DNA of 59,302 bases from Muribaculaceae bacterium (GCA_017964485.1 JAGCRW010000028.1:1-59302), one strand, 5' to 3'; positions 1-8,995 are shown, numbered from the stretch's first letter. The notes: a model not told the origin generated them from the letters alone. Numbers and translations are program-made.

Positions 1-571
<571 letters not shown>

Positions 572-579
572 TTATGCGA

Positions 580-957
580 TTAGAAAGGCAGATCGTCTTC
601 TTGAGTTTGCTCAAAATTCATATCGGGAGCAGGTGCTTCGGGTGCCGGTGGGTTGATGGCGGGAGCAGGAGTTGCAGCGAGAGCGTTCTCGTCGATTTTC
701 TCGGCTTTCCATCCGCGTATGTCGGTGTAGTAACGTCCTTGATACTCACGGCATTCGATGTCAAAACTGAGGTTAATCACGTCGCCCACGTTTAGAGGGA
801 ACTGGTCGGCGCGGTCACCAAAAAAGTCGAAATATATTTTGCGTGGGAAACTGTCAAGAGTCTCGAGCAGATAGTTCTGCTTTTTCCAGGGATTACCGGC
901 CTTTGATGTGCCACTCTGCAGGTCAAACTTCTGTATAATCTTACCTTTTACTTCCAT
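580..957 (-). CDS. DUF3127 protein with SSB-like acidic tail
   Basis: This 125-residue protein matches the DUF3127 family of Bacteroidota, small proteins thought to have an OB-like fold. It begins MEVKGKIIQKFDLQSGTS and has a conserved core with K-I-Y-F-D-F-F-G. After residue 85 comes a low-complexity Ala/Pro linker. It ends in an acidic segment, EDDLPF, resembling the C-terminal protein-interaction tip of single-stranded DNA-binding proteins (DDIPF). A nucleic-acid role is therefore plausible but unproven. trpS follows after 11 bases, and a TAACTTTG -7 box lies just upstream. The size is normal for the family. Confidence 0.85.
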   Translation of the reverse strand: MEVKGKIIQKFDLQSGTSKAGNPWKKQNYLLETLDSFPRKIYFDFFGDRADQFPLNVGDVINLSFDIECREYQGRYYTDIRGWKAEKIDENALAATPAPAINPPAPEAPAPDMNFEQTQEDDLPF

Positions 958-998
958 GATTATATATGTAATTATTGTGTTATTTTTGAAAAGTTGTG

Positions 999-1006
999 CA
1001 AAGTTA
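999..1006 (-). promoter_or_regulatory. Bacteroidota -7 box for the DUF3127-trpS operon
   Basis: The minus strand reads TAACTTTG, an exact match to the Bacteroidota housekeeping -7 consensus TAnnTTTG, about 40 bases upstream of the DUF3127 start. No clean -33 TTTG was found at the usual spacing. Confidence 0.5.
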
Positions 1007-1112
1007 GTGAATCATTTTGTTTATTTGAAATAATGTGGTGGGAAATTATTAACAATTATGTTTTTTTATTTTGCAAACAAACGAGTTTACAAGGCAATAT
1101 GTAGCAATAAAA

Positions 1113-1144
1113 TACCAGCCTTACAGGTTATTGCAAGGCTGGTA
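1113..1144 (-). terminator. Intrinsic terminator of the amidase operon
   Basis: There is a perfect 10-bp inverted repeat (TACCAGCCTT / AAGGCTGGTA) with a 12-base loop, 29 bases past the stop of the amidase gene. On the minus strand it is followed by TTTTATT. Confidence 0.75.
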
Positions 1145-1172
1145 ATAAGGGAGAGGGGAGAGAGTTTCGGTA

Positions 1173-3725
1173 TTATTTCCTATTTCCTAAAAGGATGTTG
1201 TAGATGAATGTCACATCTCCTGCGGTAATGGTGCCGTCGCAATCTTGGTCGCCGTTGACAATCGCGCTGGCATCGCTGTTGAGCAGCCAATTATAGATAG
1301 CCATAACATCAGCTGCCGTAACGTTGCCGTCGCCATCAACATCGCCTGGAATAGCAATAGATGCTGGCATGTCGTTGACTGAGGCGGTTTGCTCGGCAGT
1401 GCGGTCGTAGTGTACATACTTAATATTGCCAAACAAAATGTCGCCGTCCCATGCCTGAACGGGCAGGAGTTCGCCTTCGTCATCATATTCCTCGTCGGTG
1501 TTGTAGTGACGTAGATAGAATGAGTCGTAGCACCACTTCTGTGCAGCGCCTAATGTCTCACCTTCACCAGTGAAGTGTACGAAAGGTCCGTTGTAGATAT
1601 CGAAAGCCATGGTCTTCCATCCACGGAAGTCGAGCACCATATGCTCATTCTGAATGAGGCCACTTGCGCCCGAGCCATTGAGACGCACCATGTGGCAAAC
1701 TTGGTTGTTAGAGCCATCGGCAAATACCTCGCACTGAAGCACCGCGTCATAGCTGTCGGTGTTGTAGTGGTTCTGGTCATAGCTGCGATACTCACGAATC
1801 TGCCATGGTCCATCGCAGTCCTGGTTGAACTCGTAGTGCAACTGATAGGACTTGGTAAGGTCGGTGCGGGGCACTGTGTTGGTAAGAGCAATGTAGTTGG
1901 AGTTAGGCTCGGCTACACCATCCTTAGAAGTAGTGTGCGTTGTAGAGCCAGAGCCGTCGGGGCTCCACCAGTGGTTCAATACCGATCCATCCTCAATCAT
2001 AGTGAAGTCGATCACTGGACGATACTCGGTCATGAAGCGAATGTACTGAGTGATTGTGCTGGTGTTGCCAGAGAGGTCAGTGAAGGTGCCGTTTATCTTG
2101 ATACGGTAGGTCTTGTCGAGCTTGAGGTCCACATTGGGATAGAAGTGGACAACCGAAGCGTCGCGAACCACCATGTGTGTTGTGATACCTTCAACCATCT
2201 CACCGTCGGCGCATTCGAGTGTTATCATCTCGGTTGCGTTGTCATCGTTCCATGCAAGTTCCTCGTTGAACTCGACACGGATTGCTGGGCGCAAGGTATA
2301 GAGCATTGTCTCGCCCTCAACAGGAGTTGTGTTGGCAATGTAAGGCGCCTCAAGGTCGGCAGGCACGGTCATGAAGCTGAACACGTAGTTGCCGCCTTCT
2401 TCACCGTCGGCATCACCGTCGAGCAGTTGGTTGGTCTGTGAGTTGCGTGCAATGCTGCCGTCGATAGTGATAGTGTAGCTCATGTCATCAAGCAGCTGGT
2501 TGAGCACGATGCGCAGGGTGTAGTCGTTATCCCATGAGAGTGTCACTTGACCGGCATTGTTGATAGAGAACGCCTGTTCCACGCTTTCGCGATTCATGTT
2601 GCGCGAGAATGTGAGCACCATGTCGTTGATAATCTTCACAGCATTGGGGTTACTAATGTTGTTAGATGAAACTACGGCAGGTGCGTTAGAGGTGAGCTCC
2701 ACATTTGCCCACGTCACGTTGTCGCCCGAAAGACATTGAGTGTCGTAGTTAAGAGTCACAGTCCTTGTAGCGCTGGTGTAGCCTGGGCATGTGTAGGTGA
2801 TTTCATAGGTCTCGCCAGGAGTGAGACCCTCAAAGAGGAAGAATCCGTTGTGCACCAAGTCTTTACTGTTCACATAGTTGTGGAAGAGTGACTCGTAGCT
2901 GTCGGTTACGATAGTCTGACCGTTGCAAGTAACGCTCACGTTGTCGATGGGCTGGCCGTTTTCGCTGTTCTTAACCACACCTGCGAGCATCACCTTCTCG
3001 GGACGGTCAAGGTTGCGATACTCCATGATGGGACGGAAAGTGCCAAATGCCTCTAAGCGCTTGTAGCTCTCGTTGATGTTCAGAGCTTGCTGCATGGGCA
3101 GTGTGTGGAAACCACCCTCGCTAAGCAATGACGCCATATTGGTGCGGCGGTTCACCGAGAGGTAGGGGAACTGGTTGGTGTGAGTGGCAGGAGTGGGGTC
3201 GTACCAGCAGCGGTCGTACCAGTTGCCACGGGTTGTGGTCTCATACATCACACTGGTGAGGTTTGGAGTGAGGATGTCACCGTAGGCCTTGCCGCCGTGT
3301 GGCGTTTTCTCAATCTCCACGCCGTTGTTGCGCCATCCACCAAAGAGCATCAGGGTGCTGTTGGTATTGGCGCCTGCATCACTGTGAATAGAGTAGAAAA
3401 AGTCGGCTCCCCAGGCGTTTGCCATATCGGAGCGCTCCTCGAGGCTCACCTCAGTGTAGTCATCCTCGCGGGTCATCTGTATGTTGTCGAGAGTGGCAGT
3501 GGTGTACTCCATGAGGTATTCACGGGTTGCGAGTCCCACGCGAAGCACCTTCTGCGCCTCGGTGTAGCCATACATACCCATGTTCTCGGTCTTGCTGTGA
3601 CCTGGGTCAATCCAGAGTTTGAAGTCTCCCCAATCGGCCTTCTCCTGATCTTGTGCGTTAATCGCTTGACTTGTCGCGAAGCAGCCAATAGCAGCTACTA
3701 TCGCTAGTTTCATAAATTTTTTCAT
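1173..3725 (-). CDS. Secreted N-acetylmuramoyl-L-alanine amidase with Ig-like and dockerin modules
   Basis: The protein is predicted to be secreted and to cleave the amide bond between muramic acid and the stem peptide. A signal peptide (MKKFMKLAIVAAIGCFATSQ) is followed by an Amidase_3-like domain (about residues 30-245). Zinc-ligand candidates are the His of IDPGHS and the His of YSIHSDA, and EGGFH carries a candidate catalytic Glu. Next come a carboxypeptidase-regulatory-like segment, two Big_5/SbsA-type Ig-like modules (about 350-575), an unassigned beta-rich domain, and a C-terminal dockerin type I-like pair of calcium loops (GDVDGDGNVTAADV and GDQDCDGTITAGDV). A TTG at 3737 would add four residues and overlap the upstream stop, but the ATG at 3725 gives the canonical signal peptide. 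The propeller gene lies 8 bases upstream in the same operon. Confidence 0.85.
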   Translation of the reverse strand: MKKFMKLAIVAAIGCFATSQAINAQDQEKADWGDFKLWIDPGHSKTENMGMYGYTEAQKVLRVGLATREYLMEYTTATLDNIQMTREDDYTEVSLEERSDMANAWGADFFYSIHSDAGANTNSTLMLFGGWRNNGVEIEKTPHGGKAYGDILTPNLTSVMYETTTRGNWYDRCWYDPTPATHTNQFPYLSVNRRTNMASLLSEGGFHTLPMQQALNINESYKRLEAFGTFRPIMEYRNLDRPEKVMLAGVVKNSENGQPIDNVSVTCNGQTIVTDSYESLFHNYVNSKDLVHNGFFLFEGLTPGETYEITYTCPGYTSATRTVTLNYDTQCLSGDNVTWANVELTSNAPAVVSSNNISNPNAVKIINDMVLTFSRNMNRESVEQAFSINNAGQVTLSWDNDYTLRIVLNQLLDDMSYTITIDGSIARNSQTNQLLDGDADGEEGGNYVFSFMTVPADLEAPYIANTTPVEGETMLYTLRPAIRVEFNEELAWNDDNATEMITLECADGEMVEGITTHMVVRDASVVHFYPNVDLKLDKTYRIKINGTFTDLSGNTSTITQYIRFMTEYRPVIDFTMIEDGSVLNHWWSPDGSGSTTHTTSKDGVAEPNSNYIALTNTVPRTDLTKSYQLHYEFNQDCDGPWQIREYRSYDQNHYNTDSYDAVLQCEVFADGSNNQVCHMVRLNGSGASGLIQNEHMVLDFRGWKTMAFDIYNGPFVHFTGEGETLGAAQKWCYDSFYLRHYNTDEEYDDEGELLPVQAWDGDILFGNIKYVHYDRTAEQTASVNDMPASIAIPGDVDGDGNVTAADVMAIYNWLLNSDASAIVNGDQDCDGTITAGDVTFIYNILLGNRK

Positions 3726-3733
3726 AGCTGCTA

Positions 3734-4576
3734 TCAATAATTGAGGTTAATAATGTAAATTGCACCGTCGGTGTCGTTATCAAAGGCAAGCTTAGTGCCG
3801 TCGGGCGACACAGCAATGGTCACTGGAATAGCGTCGCTGTTAGGGGTAATGTTGATAGCGTTGCCGCTGTCAATGTTCACGCAGTAGATATCGCTGCCTA
3901 TGAAGCGGTGGCCGTCATCGGCGATGAGTGTCATCATCAGGTTGTGGCCGTCGGGGAGCCAAGAGGCGTGCGAACCCTTACCCAAGCTCACGAGGTTGGA
4001 ACCGTCGGCATCGCACACAAAAAGGCCTTTTGTCACGATTTGGAATGCGATTTTAGTGCCGTCGGGTGAGAGTGTGGGGTTGATCACCCAGTTGCCGACA
4101 TAGTCACTCAGGCCAGCAATCTTGGCTGTGGCATTCTTTGGCTCGTCGAGCATGATTTTTAAGACATTAGTCGCATCTAGCACTGTTGAGCGCTTGAGGT
4201 CGCGTGTGGGCGGTGCTACTTGTTGCACCTTGCCAGTTGTGGCATTCACGCGCTCAATGCGCGTCAAGCGCTTTTGGTTCTCAATAGAGTAGGGGGTGCT
4301 CAGGATTTCCTGATTGCTCTCCCAGCGCATCTGGTAGCCAGCTCCAGGGGCCTGCGAAACCTGATGAAGGTCGGTGCCGTCCTCTTGAACCACCCAGATT
4401 CCAACGAAGTTGTCGCCAGTGACAGCGATTTTCGAGCCATCAGGCGACCAGGTTGGAGCCATGAGTCCCTGCTCTGCCTTGATGAGCAGCTGTGGCTCGC
4501 TCCACGAGATGGGCTGAGCCAGGAGGCTGCCGCATGACAGCAATGCTGCTGCCGCAATGATTAGTTTTCTTTTCAT
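3734..4576 (-). CDS. Secreted TolB/PD40-type beta-propeller protein
   Basis: This 280-residue protein has a signal peptide ending near LLSCGSLLAQ and several WD40-like/PD40 blades, seen as repeated SPDGSKIA, SPDGTKIAF and SPDGTKLAF motifs of the TolB propeller family. It most likely acts in the periplasm or at the cell surface as a binding scaffold. No enzymatic motif is visible. It is the first gene of a two-gene operon with the dockerin-bearing amidase, so it may help recognise or position cell-wall material (inference). The stop is TGA at 3734-3736. The protein is shorter than full TolB and lacks its N-terminal domain. Confidence 0.75.
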   Translation of the reverse strand: MKRKLIIAAAALLSCGSLLAQPISWSEPQLLIKAEQGLMAPTWSPDGSKIAVTGDNFVGIWVVQEDGTDLHQVSQAPGAGYQMRWESNQEILSTPYSIENQKRLTRIERVNATTGKVQQVAPPTRDLKRSTVLDATNVLKIMLDEPKNATAKIAGLSDYVGNWVINPTLSPDGTKIAFQIVTKGLFVCDADGSNLVSLGKGSHASWLPDGHNLMMTLIADDGHRFIGSDIYCVNIDSGNAINITPNSDAIPVTIAVSPDGTKLAFDNDTDGAIYIINLNY

Positions 4577-4967
4577 TGGCTTTGCTTTTAAATGATTGTT
4601 AGTAATGTTTTTATTATATAAAATGATAGTTCGTGCAATGGTTTTTATTTCATTTGCTAAGGTAATGCTTATTTTTGTGTTGGCAAAATATTTTTAGATT
4701 TTTTCAGAAAATGAGTGCTTTTAGGCATTTTCGCTAACGTCGATGACTGCCAAACGGCACATTTACCAGCATTGAAACGCCATTTTGATGCTTATAATGC
4801 TCTGTTTTGCCTGAAAAATGGTGTTTTTAGATTGTTTTTTGTTTGTATTTTAAACTTTATTACTACTTTTGTGTCAAATTTTGCGGTGTGACCCCTGTGG
4901 GAATCGCTACTCGCAACAAGAAAAAACGAGTTATAAAATAAATTTACTAATTAAATTTTTAATGATT
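4577..4967. other. Divergent intergenic region, about 390 bases
   Basis: This AT-rich region separates the minus-strand propeller operon from the plus-strand barrel array. It holds the plus-strand promoter at 4864-4871. The open frame from 4869 begins inside that promoter, so translation from the ATG at 4968 is preferred. I saw no RNA gene or strong hairpin in the remainder. Confidence 0.5.
4864..4871 (+). promoter_or_regulatory. -7 box for the outer-membrane barrel array
   Basis: TACTTTTG matches TAnnTTTG, with TTTG elements at 4838-4841 and 4842-4845 (22 and 18 bases upstream) as candidate -33 boxes. It implies a 5' leader of roughly 90 bases. No other -7 box was found ahead of the second and third genes of the array. 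Confidence 0.5.
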
Positions 4968-5630
4968 ATGAAAAAAATCACAATTGCACTCGTGTGCATG
5001 ATTATGGCCATTGGCGCTGCCATGGCACAAAAGACTTTTACTTTTGGCCCGAAGATTGGTGTTGACTACACCCACTTCTGGGGCAAGGACACAAAGCATG
5101 GTGGTCAGTTGAACTATCAGGCAGGTGTCTTCTTTGAGTATCGCTTAAGCAATGAGTTTGCTATCGCTCCCGAGGTTGTGTTTGCTGCTCAGGGTGGCAA
5201 GTATGACGCAGTCGTAGACTATTCTAATATTATTCATGCTGAAGCGCCATCTTCAAGCATTCACACAAAAATGCTTGGCGATTTTGAAGCATCAGTAACC
5301 AACAACGTCAACTACATCAACATCCCCGTAATGCTTAAATACTATGTGACTCCATCGTTTAGCATTGACCTTGGTCCACAATTAGGTATAAACGTTTACA
5401 GCAAGACTACTTATGAGGCCAAAAACAAGGATCTTGATATTAAAAAGACAGTTGACTATAAGGATAACACAAAGACAGTAGATGTTGGTGTGGCTTTGGG
5501 CATGACCTACAACATTGCCAAGGACGTGTTCGTTCAAGGTCGTTACACAATGGGTATGACTAAGGTGTACAAGTGGGACAGCGATACTTATAACGGCAAT
5601 GCTCAAATCGCTATTGGATACCGCTTCTAG
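4968..5630 (+). CDS. Outer-membrane beta-barrel protein, array copy 1
   Basis: This 220-residue porin-like protein belongs to the OMP_b-brl_2 type. It has a signal peptide (MKKITIALVCMIMAIGAAMA followed by Q), then alternating beta-strand sequence beginning FTFGPKIGVDYTHFWG, and it ends in a C-terminal aromatic residue (AIGYRF), the usual barrel-insertion signal. It contains an insertion around residues 75-105 that is absent from copies 2 and 3, probably a longer surface loop. The ATG at 4968 was chosen because the longer frame starts inside the promoter; an ATG at 4962 is also possible. It is the first of three tandem paralogues. Ligand and function are unknown. Confidence 0.85.
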   Translation: MKKITIALVCMIMAIGAAMAQKTFTFGPKIGVDYTHFWGKDTKHGGQLNYQAGVFFEYRLSNEFAIAPEVVFAAQGGKYDAVVDYSNIIHAEAPSSSIHTKMLGDFEASVTNNVNYINIPVMLKYYVTPSFSIDLGPQLGINVYSKTTYEAKNKDLDIKKTVDYKDNTKTVDVGVALGMTYNIAKDVFVQGRYTMGMTKVYKWDSDTYNGNAQIAIGYRF

Positions 5631-5650
5631 TTAAATTGTAAAAAAACTAA

Positions 5651-5677
5651 GTGACCTACCCGGCGTAGGTCACTTTT
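5651..5677 (+). terminator. Hairpin after barrel copy 1
   Basis: A perfect 9-bp stem, GTGACCTAC / GTAGGTCAC, with a 5-base loop is followed by TTTTATT. A related hairpin follows copy 2. Because no promoter is evident before copy 2, it may be a leaky terminator or an mRNA-stabilising hairpin. Confidence 0.65.
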
Positions 5678-5702
5678 ATTACTTTAAATAAAAAAGACTA
5701 TT

Positions 5703-6308
5703 ATGAAGAAAATTACTATCGCACTCGTGTGCATGATTATGGCCGTTGGCACAGCCATGGCTCAGCCAGAGAAAGCTTTCACTTTTGGTCCCAAGATTGG
5801 TGTTGACTACACTCACTTCTGGGGCAAGAACGTTCAGCATGGAGGGCAAATCAACTATCAAGGTGGCCTATTTTTTGAGTATGTCGTAGCCGACCACTTT
5901 GCAATCGCTCCTGAGGTTGTTTTTGCTGCTCAAGGTGGCAAGTTTAATATTGAAATGTTTGGCAATAAGCATGATTATACTTATCACACTAACTACATCA
6001 ATGTTCCTGTGATGTTCAAGTACTATGTTACACCATCGTTAAGTATTGACTTAGGCCCACAAGTTGGTTTCAATATTTATAGCAAATATACCGATGAGCT
6101 AGATGATGGTGTTCATCAGACCAAGACAGTTACCGACCATAAAAACGCTACTAAGACTGTTGACGTAGGTGTAGGCTTAGGTCTTACTTACAACATTGCT
6201 AAGGACGTGTTTGTTCAAGGTCGCTACACTATGGGCATGACCAAAGCGTTTAAGGTTGATGAGGAAAAGAACGGCAACGCTCAAATTGCTATTGGCTACC
6301 GTTTCTAA
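5703..6308 (+). CDS. Outer-membrane beta-barrel protein, array copy 2
   Basis: This 201-residue paralogue of the preceding gene has a nearly identical signal peptide (MKKITIALVCMIMAVGTAMA) and the shared segments FTFGPKIGVDYTHFWGK, IAPEVVFAAQGGK and DVFVQGRYTMGMTK, with the same NAQIAIGYRF ending. Differences concentrate in segments that should be surface loops (about residues 75-90 and 135-150). That pattern fits duplication followed by loop diversification. It probably sits in the outer membrane; ligand unknown. It starts 73 bases after copy 1, across the hairpin. Confidence 0.85.
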   Translation: MKKITIALVCMIMAVGTAMAQPEKAFTFGPKIGVDYTHFWGKNVQHGGQINYQGGLFFEYVVADHFAIAPEVVFAAQGGKFNIEMFGNKHDYTYHTNYINVPVMFKYYVTPSLSIDLGPQVGFNIYSKYTDELDDGVHQTKTVTDHKNATKTVDVGVGLGLTYNIAKDVFVQGRYTMGMTKAFKVDEEKNGNAQIAIGYRF

Positions 6309-6329
6309 TTAAATTGTAAAGAAAACCAA

Positions 6330-6356
6330 GTGACTTGCCATGTGCAGGTCACTTTT
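6330..6356 (+). terminator. Hairpin after barrel copy 2
   Basis: The stem GTGACTTGC / GCAGGTCAC (9 bp, one G-T wobble) is followed by TTTTATTA. Its flanks closely match the hairpin after copy 1, showing that gene and downstream spacer were duplicated together. Confidence 0.65.
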
Positions 6357-6379
6357 ATTACTTAATAAAAAAGACTATT

Positions 6380-6931
6380 ATGAAGAAAATTACAATCGCA
6401 CTTATGTGTGTTCTGTTGACTGCTGGCGCAGCAACTGCTCAGAAGAAGTTCACGTTTGGTCCCAAGGTAGGGTTTGACATTACTCATTTCTGGGGCGAAG
6501 GTGTTAGTCATGAAGTGAGACCAAGCTATCAGGCTGGTTTGTTCATGGAGTATCGTGCCACTGATATGTTTGCTATTGCTCCCGAAGTTGTGTTTGCTTC
6601 ACAAGGTGGAAAGCACGACAAAACTACTTATTACGTTAATTATGTTAACGTTCCAGTAATGATGAAATTCTATGTTGCACCTGCCTTTAGCATTGACTTA
6701 GGCCCACAGTTGGGAATCAATGTTTACAGCAAGAGAACAAACAGTGGTGTTTCTTTGGACTTTAAAAAAACGACTAAAGATGTTGAATTTGGCGTAGGTC
6801 TTGGAATGACCTATAACATTACTGATGATGTGTTTGTTCAGGGGCGCTACACTATGGGCCTAACCAAGGTGTATGAATATACGAAGGAAAAGAACGGCAA
6901 CGCCCAAATTGCTATCGGTTATCGTTTCTAA
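6380..6931 (+). CDS. Outer-membrane beta-barrel protein, array copy 3
   Basis: This 183-residue third paralogue is the most diverged and the shortest. It has a signal peptide (MKKITIALMCVLLTAGAATA), FTFGPKVGFDITHFWGEG, IAPEVVFASQGGK and a C-terminal NAQIAIGYRF. A longer frame from 6335 would run through the preceding hairpin, so the ATG at 6380, which matches the paralogues, is preferred. It is predicted to be an outer-membrane barrel of the OMP_b-brl_2 type. The array ends with a strong terminator at 6961-6992. Confidence 0.85.
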   Translation: MKKITIALMCVLLTAGAATAQKKFTFGPKVGFDITHFWGEGVSHEVRPSYQAGLFMEYRATDMFAIAPEVVFASQGGKHDKTTYYVNYVNVPVMMKFYVAPAFSIDLGPQLGINVYSKRTNSGVSLDFKKTTKDVEFGVGLGMTYNITDDVFVQGRYTMGLTKVYEYTKEKNGNAQIAIGYRF

Positions 6932-6960
6932 TCAAGCATAGCAGAATTAAGAGAACGAAA

Positions 6961-6992
6961 AAGACCTGCACACGGTTGCAGGTCTTTTTTTT
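6961..6992 (+). terminator. Terminator ending the barrel array
   Basis: A perfect 10-bp stem (AAGACCTGCA / TGCAGGTCTT) is followed by an uninterrupted T run. It is stronger than the hairpins after copies 1 and 2. Confidence 0.85.
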
Positions 6993-7034
6993 GTGTTTTT
7001 TTGTTGAAAATTACTGATTTATAAAAAATAATAG

Positions 7035-7042
7035 TAATTTTG
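7035..7042 (+). promoter_or_regulatory. -7 box for the secreted protein at 7081
   Basis: TAATTTTG matches TAnnTTTG and lies about 40 bases upstream of the ATG. No well-spaced -33 TTTG was found. Confidence 0.45.
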
Positions 7043-7080
7043 TATCGACAAATTATTTATTAACGATAATCTTATAGCTT

Positions 7081-7974
7081 ATGAAGAAAATTATTACTCT
7101 TACTTTAGTTGCATTAATTGCAATGATTGGGTTGAAATCTCAGGCTGCTATGTTTCTGGTGGGTGAGGGATTCAACGGATGGGTTACTACTGGTAGCACA
7201 ACAATGATCGATGACGGCACTGGAATTTTTTCTTGGAGCGGTACTTTGACGGCTGGTTCGTCTTTCGCTTTCTTCCGTGACACAGAGGACTGGGGCTCAC
7301 AGCGTGGTCCTGCCAACGGCGATGGCTCGGCGCCTACTGGCGACTGGGAGGAAACAAAATCGATGGGCGCTTGGACATTGACTGCATCGGGCTCTTATTT
7401 AATTCAGTATAATTATAATACTGACCAGGCGAGGATTGTTCTTACCGAAGAAGCCGTCTTTAATCCTGCACAGCGCAGAATTGCCGTGACAGGTGATGCA
7501 TTTGGTGGATGGAACATGCCTCCAGAGGGCAATCAGGTGTTTGCCAACAACGGCGACGGCACCTATACGCTAGAATTTGAAGGTGCTACAGCTGGTGATT
7601 TCAAGCTCTCAAGCATTAGTGATATTGACTTGTTCACCGAGAGCTGGAGTCTATTTGATTCTGGTGTGATGGGAGCGGGCAATCTCGTAGTTGGTGACAA
7701 CGAGCTCTCAAGCTCGTATGGTACTGCTAACATGACGTTCCCCATTAGTGGAAATGTCACTCTTACCATAAGCAACCTCACCGCAACTAGCTGCACCCTC
7801 AACATCGCTATGACTGAGCAATCTGCTATTGATAATGTCACCAGTGATGACGTGAAATCGGTTAAGTATGTGAACACTACTGGCGTTATGAGCGACACAC
7901 CATTCAATGGCATCAACATTATGGTTGTGACCTATCAGGATGGTAGCCGCAAGGCGATTAAGATTGTAAAGTAA
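7081..7974 (+). CDS. Secreted protein with SusE/F-like modules and a T9SS-like tail
   Basis: This 297-residue protein has a signal peptide (MKKIITLTLVALIAMIGLKS) and two beta-sandwich modules resembling starch-binding SusE/SusF or CBM-like domains: FLVGEGFNGW at about residue 25 and IAVTGDAFGGWNMP at about residue 136. The last 40 residues (VKYVNTTG...IMVVTYQDGSRKAIKIVK) resemble a type IX secretion sorting domain, suggesting export to the surface or medium. A glycan-binding role is likely from the module type, but the substrate is unknown. It is transcribed alone and shares a bidirectional terminator with the convergent glycosyltransferase gene. Confidence 0.7.
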   Translation: MKKIITLTLVALIAMIGLKSQAAMFLVGEGFNGWVTTGSTTMIDDGTGIFSWSGTLTAGSSFAFFRDTEDWGSQRGPANGDGSAPTGDWEETKSMGAWTLTASGSYLIQYNYNTDQARIVLTEEAVFNPAQRRIAVTGDAFGGWNMPPEGNQVFANNGDGTYTLEFEGATAGDFKLSSISDIDLFTESWSLFDSGVMGAGNLVVGDNELSSSYGTANMTFPISGNVTLTISNLTATSCTLNIAMTEQSAIDNVTSDDVKSVKYVNTTGVMSDTPFNGINIMVVTYQDGSRKAIKIVK

Positions 7975-8001
7975 AACACAATCTTTTAAGTGTAAAAAAC
8001 A

Positions 8002-8034
8002 AAAGCGCTCGGGCAAATAATGCTCGGGCGCTTT
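8002..8034. terminator. Bidirectional terminator, repeat copy A
   Basis: A 13-bp stem with two wobble pairs (AAAGCGCTCGGGC / GCTCGGGCGCTTT) has a 7-base AT loop. It sits between convergent genes. An identical copy lies at 10362-10394. Confidence 0.8.
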
Positions 8035-8039
8035 GTGTG
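8002..8039. repeat. 38-bp direct repeat, copy A
   Basis: The sequence from 8002 to 8039 is identical to 10362-10399, including hairpin loop and the GTGTG flank. The two copies bracket the two-gene glycosyltransferase cassette, 2,360 bases apart. Confidence 0.85.
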
Positions 8040-8047
8040 AATAATGG

Positions 8048-8995
8048 TTATGATTTTGATAAAAGCTCCAAAAGTTGTCGATGTCGCCAATTGGCTACTT
8101 CAAGAATGATTCCACACATGAAAGATAAGAGAGACATGATAACTATCGTACATCCAACAAATAAAGTAGGGAATCTAGGAACTAGTCCTGTTTGAAAATA
8201 CTCCATAAAAACAGGAAATAGAGCAATGGCAGCTATAATAAGCAGCAAGATCGCTATTGATGAAAAGAACACTAGTGGCTTATAAACAACAAATAAAGTG
8301 AGAATGGTTTTAATAATTTTATAGCCATCATTGAAGGTGTGGAGTTTGCTCTCACTGTTTAATGGCCTGTCTCGATAAGTGATAGGTATTTGTTTTATCA
8401 TGTAGTTGTTGTCAAGCGCATAAATTGTCATCTCGGTTTCAATTTCAAAACCATTTTTTAAAATGGGTAAATTCTTTACAAAGTTTCGGCTCATAGCCCG
8501 GCAACCACTCATGATATCTTTAATATTCCCTTTGAACAATCGGTTTATGAGCTTGCTCACAATTTTGTTCCCTGCAGTGTGGAATGGTCGTTTGTTTTCA
8601 TCGGAGTAGGTCGTTGACAATCTGTCGCCAATAACCATGTCAAATCCCTCGTTAAGCACGCATTGGCACATGAGAGGAAGAACATCGACGGCATATGTGT
8701 CATCGCCGTCAATCATTAAATAGCATTCTGCATCAATGTCGTGAAACATAGACCGTAGCACGTTGCCTTTTCCCTGTCGGTTTTCTTTGCGAACTACGGC
8801 ACCAGCGTTACGTGCCAGCTGTGCAGTATCATCGGTGGAGTTATTGTTATAGACGTATATTGTGGTGTCGCTTGGCATTACGTTGCGCACTTCTTCAATT
8901 ACTTTTACAATAGTAGCCGCCTCGTTATGACATGGGATCAATACTGCTATAGTGCTGTTTTGATTAGTAATCGATGAATTGTTGACTTTATTCAT
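8048..8995 (-). CDS. GT2 family glycosyltransferase with C-terminal membrane anchor
   Basis: This 315-residue GtrB/DPM1-like enzyme probably transfers a sugar from a nucleotide donor to polyprenyl phosphate at the inner membrane. The N-terminal GT-A domain shows IAVLIPCHNEAATI, NNNSTDDT and the metal/donor motif MIDGDDT (about residues 95-101). DIMSGCRAMSRNF is typical of this subgroup. Two hydrophobic segments near residues 240-305 anchor the C-terminus. The start overlaps the stop of the upstream polytopic membrane gene by 8 bases, so the pair is translationally coupled. It probably supplies a lipid-linked sugar to that partner (inference). Confidence 0.85.
   Translation of the reverse strand: MNKVNNSSITNQNSTIAVLIPCHNEAATIVKVIEEVRNVMPSDTTIYVYNNNSTDDTAQLARNAGAVVRKENRQGKGNVLRSMFHDIDAECYLMIDGDDTYAVDVLPLMCQCVLNEGFDMVIGDRLSTTYSDENKRPFHTAGNKIVSKLINRLFKGNIKDIMSGCRAMSRNFVKNLPILKNGFEIETEMTIYALDNNYMIKQIPITYRDRPLNSESKLHTFNDGYKIIKTILTLFVVYKPLVFFSSIAILLLIIAAIALFPVFMEYFQTGLVPRFPTLFVGCTIVIMSLLSFMCGIILEVANWRHRQLLELLSKS

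Noticed and set aside
958-1172. tRNA or other structured RNA gene in this and other gaps
   Set aside because: No cloverleaf or recognisable RNA family was seen in any gap; the hairpins present are terminators.
1575-2441. A 288-codon open frame on the plus strand, antisense to the amidase gene
   Set aside because: The opposite strand encodes a coherent multi-domain secreted amidase; this frame has no recognisable domain, start context or promoter.
4869-4967. Longer N-terminus for barrel copy 1
   Set aside because: It would begin inside the -7 promoter box and add a non-signal extension before a canonical signal peptide.
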